This document shows, in pieces, positions 1 to 5,484 of a DNA stretch of 7,248 nt. Each line of letters starts with the position of its first letter. Positions within the stretch are counted from its first letter, which is position 1. Made by a program: the position numbers and the translations under genes. The notes under the pieces were generated by a model. It was not told where the DNA came from and did no database searches. It saw only the letters and a list, made by a program, of their open reading frames with translations. The DNA comes from Verrucomicrobiales bacterium (lineage in GTDB: Bacteria; Verrucomicrobiota; Verrucomicrobiia; Verrucomicrobiales; DEV007): assembly GCA_002684575.1 (NCBI GenBank), contig NYVP01000024.1, positions 48,057 through 55,304 of the forward strand, given 5' to 3'.

Positions 1-1
1 T

Positions 2-616
2 CTATCTGAAATATCCTCCTCCCTATCAAGTGATGGGACTGGAGGAAGACTGCACAGAGACATTGCTAGTGAGGTTGCAGAAAGGTGGGCTTCTACCAAT
101 CCCGAGGAGGCCGCCGAATGGATCGTTGATCTGCCCGAATCGCATCATATTAAACATGAAGCTGCGCAAAGAGTGGCCGACAGATGGGCTTCTGCCAACC
201 CAGAAGCAGCAGCAGAGTGGGCCGTTGAACTTCCCGAATCAGATAATATCCGTCGTCAGGCTGTAGAGAGAGTTGCAGACAGATGGTTAAAATATGACAG
301 TCTGTCAGCGAGTGAATGGATAGCCGACATGCCAGCCGGCAAGGCACGAGACGCCGCCACTGGGGAATTGGTAAGAAACATATCAGACAATGATCCTGCC
401 TCAGCATTATCATGGGCTAATAGTGTAGGAAATGAAGGATATCAGACTCATTTGATGGAAGAGGTTATCGATAGTTGGCATGAAGTTGACCCAAATGCCG
501 CACGTTCTGCTCTTCAGTCCACTGATTTGAGTGCAAGACAACGAGAAAAATTTAAAGAGATACTTGGAACTTCAATAGCACCATCTACAAACTCTGAAAC
601 TCAAAAAACAGAATAA
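2..616 (+). CDS. Tandem 33-residue helical repeat protein, C-terminal part (5' end outside window)
   Basis: The frame is open from the left edge to the TAA at 614-616, so this is the last 204 residues of a longer protein. An internal Met codon at 173 falls inside a repeat unit and is not the start. The protein is built from units of 32-33 residues with the pattern RWAS.NPE.AAEW...LPES......A...VAD. Two close copies are followed by three diverged ones (W-x3-D-P-x-A-A). The tail, rich in Ser, Thr and Lys, is non-repetitive. Such repeats are probably paired alpha-helices that form a solenoid. I recall similar repeat proteins in Verrucomicrobia and Planctomycetes, but no enzymatic motif is visible and I cannot assign a function. 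The gene converges with the GYF_2 gene, with only four bases between the stop codons. Confidence 0.8.
   Translation, partial: LSEISSSLSSDGTGGRLHRDIASEVAERWASTNPEEAAEWIVDLPESHHIKHEAAQRVADRWASANPEAAAEWAVELPESDNIRRQAVERVADRWLKYDSLSASEWIADMPAGKARDAATGELVRNISDNDPASALSWANSVGNEGYQTHLMEEVIDSWHEVDPNAARSALQSTDLSARQREKFKEILGTSIAPSTNSETQKTE
83..475 (+). repeat. In-gene tandem repeat, unit 96-99 bp
   Basis: Units start at 83, 182, 281, 377 and about 473. The first two are each 99 bp; by hand count they match at about 69 of 99 bases and 22 of 33 residues, and many of the mismatches are synonymous third-base changes. Units three and four are 96 bp and keep only the Trp, Asp/Asn-Pro and Ala-Ala positions. 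The tail of another unit is visible before position 83, so the array continues out of the window. Confidence 0.8.
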
Positions 617-629
617 TCATTTAGTTTTT
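604..629. terminator. Possible AT-rich bidirectional terminator between convergent genes
   Basis: AAAAAC at 604-609 pairs with GTTTTT at 624-629. After one A-A mismatch, GAAT at 611-614 can pair with ATTT at 619-622 (one G-U) around a four-base loop. Both strands end the hairpin in a T-run, as expected for a shared terminator of two convergent genes. The stem has almost no G-C pairs, so it is weak and may not work alone. It overlaps both stop codons. Confidence 0.35.
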
Positions 630-1406
630 CTCAAACTCCAAGTTATTATTTTTTACATATTGTTTTTGCAATTCTTCAAATTGATTCATTAATCTTTCAA
701 TATCCTTCCAATAATCCTCCCTCATTTTGAGCAATACTTTATCAAGATTTTTTAATACGACTTCTGCCTCTTCTCCATTATGAACTTTAGAAGCTTCTTT
801 TTCGGTTTGATTCATTAAACTAACGCTATCTTTTATAAACGTGTCCGAACGGTTAAAGAGTTCAATAGCACTTTCTTTCAGTTTATACCCAACCCCCTTT
901 TTGCCTTCATAAAATGGAACATATTCTAACTCTCGTATAATTTTCTTATTCCACGACGCCCATTTATCAAAATACTCTTCATCGTTTTCATCAATAGAGG
1001 TAATTTTAATCGCATAATTATCTATTAATGTAGCCATCGTATTGTTGAATTTTACTGCCTTATCAGCGTTACGATCTTCAAAAAAATAATATCCTAAAAA
1101 GACAATAGCAATAATTGCACCGACTATTGATTTGATACTATTATTTGATTCACCACCAGAATCTTTGGGGTTGTACTTGGTCTTAGTGTAATTAATTTCT
1201 GGCTGAGCCTTAGCAACACTAGAAATTGAATGCATCGATTCTTCAGCTTTATGGGGATTATATAAGAATTGACTGACTGGCAGCCATTCCATTCCATTAT
1301 GAACGTAATCATTTGGCAAAATACTACCCTCCTGCACATATTGTGCAATTTCCTCAATTGTATAGGGGCCGTATTCCTGATCGTCTCTGATAACTCTATA
1401 ATGCAT
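621..1406 (-). CDS. GYF_2-domain single-pass membrane protein
   Basis: The protein has 261 residues. Residues 1-49 match the GYF_2 (DUF4339) pattern: a YRV-like start, then EYGPYTIEEIAQYVQEG, and D-Y-V-x-N-G-M-E-W-L-P-V near the end. GYF-like domains are thought to bind peptide ligands, and the GYF_2 form is common at the N-terminus of bacterial membrane proteins. A Ser/Asn-rich linker (50-90) leads to one hydrophobic segment (about 93-109, VGAIIAIVFLGYYFF). The rest is charged and Lys/Glu-rich, probably helical, with coiled-coil character at 200-255. There is no signal peptide, so the GYF_2 domain is likely cytoplasmic and the long C-terminal part periplasmic. The start is chosen because the GYF_2 fold begins right at this Met. 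No Shine-Dalgarno sequence precedes it. The C-terminal part is not one I recognise, and the function is unknown. Confidence 0.8.
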   Translation of the reverse strand: MHYRVIRDDQEYGPYTIEEIAQYVQEGSILPNDYVHNGMEWLPVSQFLYNPHKAEESMHSISSVAKAQPEINYTKTKYNPKDSGGESNNSIKSIVGAIIAIVFLGYYFFEDRNADKAVKFNNTMATLIDNYAIKITSIDENDEEYFDKWASWNKKIIRELEYVPFYEGKKGVGYKLKESAIELFNRSDTFIKDSVSLMNQTEKEASKVHNGEEAEVVLKNLDKVLLKMREDYWKDIERLMNQFEELQKQYVKNNNLEFEKN

Positions 1407-1490
1407 TTATATATTGCAAATTGTTAGTAACATATATAGGCCATTTATAAATCCTAACCTATTATAAAAATGAACTATTATTATAATAGA

Positions 1491-1518
1491 TTGTTACATT
1501 GACATGATTAACTATTAT
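1491..1518 (+). promoter_or_regulatory. Candidate sigma70-type promoter overlapping a palindrome
   Basis: TTGTTA (1491-1496) and TATTAT (1513-1518) are separated by 16 bases, matching the -35 and -10 consensus at 4/6 and 5/6. A start near 1525 would give a leader of about 65 bases before the small lipoprotein gene. The -10 box overlaps the left arm of the inverted repeat at 1507-1540, the classic position for a repressor site. The region is very AT-rich, so chance matches are likely. Confidence 0.3.
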
Positions 1519-1540
1519 CGAAAACATGAGAATAGTTAAT
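1507..1540. repeat. 10-bp perfect inverted repeat, possible operator or hairpin
   Basis: ATTAACTATT at 1507-1516 is exactly complementary in reverse to AATAGTTAAT at 1531-1540, with a 14-base spacer. It lies between the divergent GYF_2 and lipoprotein genes. It could be a binding site for a dimeric regulator or an RNA hairpin. A T-run is absent after the right arm on either strand, which argues against a terminator. Confidence 0.55.
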
Positions 1541-1563
1541 ATCATTGATCATCTGGCTTGAAT

Positions 1564-1569
1564 TATAAT
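1564..1569 (+). promoter_or_regulatory. Perfect -10 box (TATAAT) upstream of the lipoprotein gene
   Basis: TATAAT lies 22 bases before the ATG at 1592, so a transcript could start near 1576 with a leader of about 16 bases. No good -35 box sits 16-18 bases upstream and there is no extended TG. TTGATCA (1545-1551) and TGATCAA (1575-1581) flank it as a 7-bp inverted repeat, which may be a regulator site or chance. Confidence 0.3.
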
Positions 1570-1591
1570 TTTACTGATCAAGATTATTCCA

Positions 1592-1726
1592 ATGAAAGGA
1601 CTATCAATTCTTTTACTTCCCTTCGTATTAGGAAGTTGTGCCATCGGTATTATTTATGAGGTAGAATTTCCTCCAAAAATAAAAGAATCCCTAACTCCTG
1701 AAGAAGAAACTGAAAAGGGTGAGTAA
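1592..1726 (+). CDS. Small lipoprotein, 44 residues
   Basis: This short reading frame begins at ATG 1592 and ends at TAA 1724-1726, followed in frame by TAG. Residues 1-15 form a compact lipoprotein signal: Lys at position 2, a hydrophobic core (LSILLLPFVL), then the lipobox L-G-S-C with Cys16. After lipidation the mature peptide would be only 29 residues, with a hydrophobic start, a Pro-Pro turn and an acidic Glu-rich end. It resembles the tiny membrane lipoproteins that bacterial annotation often misses, but I recognise no family. No Shine-Dalgarno sequence is seen. Promoter-like boxes lie upstream and a hairpin sits at the stop codon, which supports an independent gene. It could instead be a chance frame; the lipobox is the main argument. 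Its target membrane cannot be told. Confidence 0.55.
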   Translation: MKGLSILLLPFVLGSCAIGIIYEVEFPPKIKESLTPEEETEKGE

Positions 1727-1740
1727 TAGATATTATTACT
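1722..1740. other. Perfect 7-bp hairpin at the end of the lipoprotein gene
   Basis: AGTAATA (1722-1728) and TATTACT (1734-1740) form a perfect stem with a five-base loop and include the lipoprotein stop codon. No T-run follows on the plus strand, which carries an A-run instead, so it is not a standard intrinsic terminator. On the minus strand it lies about 24 bases beyond the tRNA-Ala 3' end, after two T-rich tracts. It may protect or delimit transcript ends from either side. Confidence 0.4.
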
Positions 1741-1763
1741 GAAAAAATATAAATTGGAAAAAG

Positions 1764-1836
1764 TGGAGTGTAGCGGAGTCGAACCGCTGACCTCTTCAAT
1801 GCCATTGAAGCGCTCTACCAACTGAGCTAACACCCC
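1764..1836 (-). tRNA. tRNA-Ala (anticodon GGC)
   Basis: The complement folds as a complete 73-base cloverleaf. The acceptor stem is GGGGTGT/ACACTCC with discriminator A, the D arm GCTC-AGTTGGTA-GAGC, the anticodon arm CTTCA-ATGGCAT-TGAAG, and the T arm AGCGG-TTCGACT-CCGCT. The anticodon GGC reads GCC and GCU alanine codons. The acceptor stem has the G3-U70 wobble pair that is the identity mark for alanyl-tRNA synthetase. The 3' CCA is not encoded (CTT follows), so it must be added by nucleotidyltransferase. The gene lies 110 bases downstream of the sulfatase on the same strand. Confidence 0.97.
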
Positions 1837-1946
1837 TTTACTTTTATAGCCTAAGCCTTAATACGATAAGTATTGAGGATTTTAACAATAAGACAGTCAA
1901 AGATTAGCTGCAAGATCTTTTAGTAATGAGATTCAACGAATCAACA

Positions 1947-4130
1947 TTATTTCTTTCTGACTTTCATGTGAACCCGTGAAACCTCACCCATATAATGAGG
2001 CATCGAATATTCTACAGCAGACTTCATTATGTGCTCCAAGGACTTTTTAGCATTGCCTTTAGCCTCATAGTAAAGGCCCAAGTAGAGATGAGCGTAGCAT
2101 AACCGATTACGCAGCTCATCAGGTGTGGGGCTTCCGGCATTGGCTGCTTCAATAACGTCTTTGGGCTCTAGCTTCCCAGCAAAAAGCAACTGCACTTGAG
2201 CCATAGGAACTCGTCCATCGCCGCTAATATCAATGAGACTCTTTCTGGCCTCTTCAAAACCTTTTACCTTATTGACACAAAGAAAATGCCATACGGCATT
2301 TTCCACATCATTAGAATTAACGTCTTGATGAATCTCGAACTGCTTGATTCCTTTTTCATACTCACCGGCATAATAATAGGCAAGACCTCGTTGCCAATGA
2401 TGCGGCTCACGGGACGGATTATTTTTAAGATAGGCATCAAAATCAGCAATTGCTCCTTTCATATCTCTATTAAAGAAGCGAGTCACCCCTCTTCTCTGAA
2501 GTAGCTGATCAACACCGGGCAGAGCTTTCACAAGCTTATCAAGATCAAGAAGAGCTTTTCCGAAATCTCCTTTTCTCTCGTGCATATCTGCTCTTGCAAG
2601 AAGCGCCTCTTTACTTTCAGGGTCCAAAGCAAGCGCCTCAGTGATCGCGCCCTCGGTACTACCATGATTTCCTGCATCAAGAAGACCAAACTGAACTTTT
2701 TTAAGAACTCTCTTAGAATCTTCTTTTGCCTGATTATCATATTGAGAACTTAGGGCTATGCATCTTTTTCTAAGCTCTTCGAGCTTTTCTTTGTGTGCTG
2801 GATCGTTGACCAAATTTTTTAGCTCCATAGGGTCCGACTTTAAATCATGAAGAAATTCAAATGGTGGATCCTGTTCGTAATAACGCGCATATTTAAAACG
2901 CTCACCTCGCACACCTTCCCACTTGGGAATCGATCGATTGTTCATTCGATGCTCACAGAAAAAGTCCTGAGGAGCCTTACCCTTGACTTTACCTCCCAAA
3001 GATGAAGATAGAGAACGTCCTTGGTAACCCTCTGGCATACGCGCTCCGGCAAGCGCCACAATAGTTGGAGCAATATCAACGTTCAAAGCGATTCCCTTTT
3101 CTTTCTTTCCTCGGTTGTCCTTCTTTTCTCTGGGATCAAAAATGATCAGAGGAACACGCTGAGACTCTTCATAATGAGACCATTTTCCGGCGAATCCTCT
3201 TGAAGCGGCATAATATCCATTATCCGCCATATAAATAATGACAGTGTTCTTATCCATTCCTCTAGATTTCAACTCATCAACGACTCGACCGATCGCGTGA
3301 TCGATACCGCTAATCATCCGAAGATAATTTCTCATATTATTTTGGTACTTCTCCTCAGTATCCCATCTCCAGAAAAATCTATCTCTATTCATCGACTTAC
3401 GAAGAAACTCAGGTTGAGAATTAAAAACCTTAGGTTCTGCAAGACGAGGAGCAGGCATTTTCACTCCCTCATAGAGAGAACCCACCACCTTAGGATAAGG
3501 GAAGTGATCTTTTTTGTCTCTGTCTTCAGCATGTGAGGCATTAAAACTTATACTAAGACAAAATGGTTCAGCTTCATTTTTGGCACGATCTAAAAAATCA
3601 ATAGCCCTGTCAGCAGCAACCTGAGTTTCATGTCTTAAAGAACCATCCTTTTGTTTATGAAAGTAAGGACTGCGGTTCAAGGGAACAAAACTATCAAACA
3701 TCGTTTCAATTGCTCCCTTACGAACTTTAATTCCAAACTTTCCTATGAAACCGGTAAGATAACCTTCTTTTTTAAGTAATGCCGGATAGCTTTCGCTTAT
3801 GTGAATATCAGCAACAGGTGGAGTTCCAAATGTAAAGCGATGAGTACGCTCGTAAAGGCCAGTCAGCAGCGTCGCTCTACTGGCCGCACAGATCGACGTA
3901 CTGACAAAAGCATTATCAAAAAGTCTTCCATTAATTGCCAAGTCATCAATTCGAGGGGTTTTAACGATTGGGTGGCCCGTGCAACCAAGGAAATCATTGC
4001 GCTGATCATCCGTTAGAAAAAAGATGATATTGGGCCGATCGTCCTGAAAAGCCTTAACCGATTCCTCGTCAGCGATTAATAGATTAATAATAGCGAAAAA
4101 CGATAGAGCAAAATAAACAAAAAAATGCAT
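1947..4130 (-). CDS. Secreted formylglycine sulfatase fused to a TPR tail
   Basis: The 727-residue protein has an uncleaved-looking signal sequence at 1-20 (hydrophobic, ending LLIA-DEE), so it acts outside the cytoplasm. Residues 32-465 are a type I sulfatase: RPNIIFFLTDDQ with metal ligands Asp41-Asp42, then C-A-A-S-R at 81-85, where Cys81 fits the C-x-(P/A)-x-R signal for formylglycine. Asp303-Asn304 (MADNG), Lys316 and a C-terminal sulfatase subdomain (about 390-455) follow. Such enzymes hydrolyse sulfate esters on polysaccharides or small molecules and need a formylglycine-generating enzyme, which is not in this window. The GK motif reads GKFGIK (130-135), lacking the usual GKWHLG histidine. 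Residues about 475-727 are TPR repeats (clear units near 505-538, 539-572, 573-606) plus a conserved-looking tail. The substrate is unknown. The start is the only Met before residue 144; an AAGGG abuts the ATG. Confidence 0.93.
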   Translation of the reverse strand: MHFFVYFALSFFAIINLLIADEESVKAFQDDRPNIIFFLTDDQRNDFLGCTGHPIVKTPRIDDLAINGRLFDNAFVSTSICAASRATLLTGLYERTHRFTFGTPPVADIHISESYPALLKKEGYLTGFIGKFGIKVRKGAIETMFDSFVPLNRSPYFHKQKDGSLRHETQVAADRAIDFLDRAKNEAEPFCLSISFNASHAEDRDKKDHFPYPKVVGSLYEGVKMPAPRLAEPKVFNSQPEFLRKSMNRDRFFWRWDTEEKYQNNMRNYLRMISGIDHAIGRVVDELKSRGMDKNTVIIYMADNGYYAASRGFAGKWSHYEESQRVPLIIFDPREKKDNRGKKEKGIALNVDIAPTIVALAGARMPEGYQGRSLSSSLGGKVKGKAPQDFFCEHRMNNRSIPKWEGVRGERFKYARYYEQDPPFEFLHDLKSDPMELKNLVNDPAHKEKLEELRKRCIALSSQYDNQAKEDSKRVLKKVQFGLLDAGNHGSTEGAITEALALDPESKEALLARADMHERKGDFGKALLDLDKLVKALPGVDQLLQRRGVTRFFNRDMKGAIADFDAYLKNNPSREPHHWQRGLAYYYAGEYEKGIKQFEIHQDVNSNDVENAVWHFLCVNKVKGFEEARKSLIDISGDGRVPMAQVQLLFAGKLEPKDVIEAANAGSPTPDELRNRLCYAHLYLGLYYEAKGNAKKSLEHIMKSAVEYSMPHYMGEVSRVHMKVRKK

Positions 4131-4135
4131 CCCTT

Positions 4136-4164
4136 ATACTAAATTGCTTGGATCGATTTGACCA
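4136..4164 (-). promoter_or_regulatory. Weak candidate promoter for the sulfatase gene
   Basis: On the minus strand TGGTCA (complement of 4159-4164) and TAGTAT (complement of 4136-4141) are 17 bases apart, each matching the consensus at 4/6. The -10 box ends five bases before the ATG, so transcription from it would give a leaderless or nearly leaderless message. That would fit the absence of a well-spaced ribosome binding site, but the boxes are poor. Confidence 0.22.
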
Positions 4165-4182
4165 GCAAAGAGAACATTGAAC

Positions 4183-4211
4183 TTGACCCAAATGACAAGA
4201 GAATGAAAAAT
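4183..4211 (+). promoter_or_regulatory. Weak candidate promoter for the beta-propeller gene
   Basis: TTGACC (4183-4188, 5/6) and AAAAAT (4206-4211, 4/6) are 17 bases apart and end ten bases before the ATG at 4222. A second TTGACC lies at 4158-4163, exactly 25 bases upstream, and overlaps the candidate -35 of the divergent sulfatase gene. The 91-base gap must contain both promoters if the genes are transcribed on their own. Confidence 0.25.
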
Positions 4212-4221
4212 TAGTGCCAGT

Positions 4222-5484
4222 ATGAAGTACAGTATCCTATCTTTTCTTTCACTGATCATCATTTCTCCACTTTTGGCCAAGGACTGGCCCCAATATCACG
4301 GCCTCACTTCTAATAGAACCACCGATGAAGTGATCCAGAATACAGACTGGGAGACTAAAAAACCTAAAAAGTTATGGTCTGCTATGACCCCCACAGGGTT
4401 CAGCTCAATCATTTTAGCAGATGGGGCCGCCTACACCAATATCAGTGAAGAAATTGATGGTATACCCAGCGAGGTATGTATTTCATTTGATGCTAATACT
4501 GGAGAAACAAGATGGAAAGCCAATCTTGACCTTTGGAGAGTAGACAACGGAGGAGGCAATGCTGGTACCAGAGATAACAATGGCGGTGATGGTCCTAGAA
4601 CCACTCCCTCATATTCAGATGGAAGAGTTTATGCATACACCAGTGACATGAGATTAGTTTGTCTCTCGGCAAAAGATGGAAAAGAAATTTGGTCTGTTGA
4701 AGTGATTAAGTCTCACAAGGGGCGAAACATAAGATGGGAAAATGCCGCTGCACCTTTAATTGAAGATGACATGGTTATTGTTCAGGGAGGTGGTGCTGGA
4801 CAATCATTTCTAGCTTTTGACAAAAAAACCGGAAAAATTAAATGGAAATCTGGAGACTATCTAATGACTCATGCAACTCCAGTCGCAACGAATATCAATC
4901 AACAGAGACAAATTCTTTTCTTTACTCAAAAGGGAATGGTTTCCATTAACCCGAAGAATGGCAAAGAAATTTGGATGCATAAATTTCCTTATAAGGTATC
5001 GACCGCAGCATCTGCCGTTGTTGAGGACAACATCGTCTATTTTGCAGCCGGCTATGGTGTTGGCTCCACAGCAATTAAAGTTGGTGAGGATAACAGCACC
5101 GAAGAACTATGGTTTTCAGAAGGTAATAAACCGGTCACCAATCACTGGAGCACTCCGCTCGTTAAAGATGGTTATCTCTATGGTATGTTCGGATTTAAGG
5201 AATACGGTGACGGACCTCTTAAATGCATCGAGCTAAAAACTGGTAAAGTAATGTGGGAAAAATCTGGATATGGTCCGGCTGGTGTTTGTCTAGCGGGTGA
5301 CATCCTCGTTTGCTTAGGAGACAGAGGACAACTCACCTTGGTCAAGGCCACTCCTGATGACTATGAAGAATTATCAAGATTAGACGAAGTCATTAAGGGT
5401 AAATGTTGGTCTTCTCCAATTTTTGCTGATGGCAAAATTTTCATCAGGAGCACACAAGAGGCGGCCTGTCTTGATTTGAAATAA
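4222..5484 (+). CDS. Exported PQQ-like beta-propeller repeat protein
   Basis: The 420-residue protein starts with a clear Sec signal peptide (MKYS, then a hydrophobic core, cut likely after Ala19). WPQYHGLTSNRTTDE (22-36) is the usual opening of this family in the PVC group. At least five propeller motifs of the form D-x-x-T-G-x-x-x-W are visible: FDANTGETRW (89-98), LSAKDGKEIW (148-157), FDKKTGKIKW (199-208), INPKNGKEIW (242-251) and IELKTGKVMW (336-345). This matches the BamB/quinoprotein-like PQQ repeat fold. The residues that bind PQQ and calcium in true alcohol dehydrogenases are not evident, so I infer a ligand-binding or scaffold role, not an enzyme. A Gly/Asn-rich loop lies at 109-125. 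It is divergent from the sulfatase and may share control. No Shine-Dalgarno sequence precedes the ATG. Its TAA touches the transporter's stop codon. Confidence 0.9.
   Translation: MKYSILSFLSLIIISPLLAKDWPQYHGLTSNRTTDEVIQNTDWETKKPKKLWSAMTPTGFSSIILADGAAYTNISEEIDGIPSEVCISFDANTGETRWKANLDLWRVDNGGGNAGTRDNNGGDGPRTTPSYSDGRVYAYTSDMRLVCLSAKDGKEIWSVEVIKSHKGRNIRWENAAAPLIEDDMVIVQGGGAGQSFLAFDKKTGKIKWKSGDYLMTHATPVATNINQQRQILFFTQKGMVSINPKNGKEIWMHKFPYKVSTAASAVVEDNIVYFAAGYGVGSTAIKVGEDNSTEELWFSEGNKPVTNHWSTPLVKDGYLYGMFGFKEYGDGPLKCIELKTGKVMWEKSGYGPAGVCLAGDILVCLGDRGQLTLVKATPDDYEELSRLDEVIKGKCWSSPIFADGKIFIRSTQEAACLDLK

Noticed and set aside
1470..1561. Very short frames of 10-12 codons (ATG at 1470, 1504, 1526) as leader peptides
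   Set aside because: No ribosome site, no biased residue composition, and AT-rich context makes them expected by chance.
1764..1836. tRNA-Ala as an integration site for a mobile element
   Set aside because: No repeated tRNA 3' end, integrase or phage-like gene is present in the window.
1899..1942. Two small inverted repeats (AAAGAT/ATCTTT and GATTC/GAATC) downstream of the sulfatase as a terminator
   Set aside because: Stems of 5-6 bp without a following T-run on the sulfatase strand; too weak to call.
1837..1946. A promoter for the tRNA-Ala gene (TTGACT and TATAAA-like boxes on the minus strand)
   Set aside because: The boxes are not at workable spacing to each other, and cotranscription with the sulfatase is equally possible.
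2196..2504. Open frames on the opposite strand and in other frames inside the sulfatase, propeller and transporter genes
   Set aside because: They overlap strongly supported genes, show no domain or signal features and have atypical composition; they are shadows.
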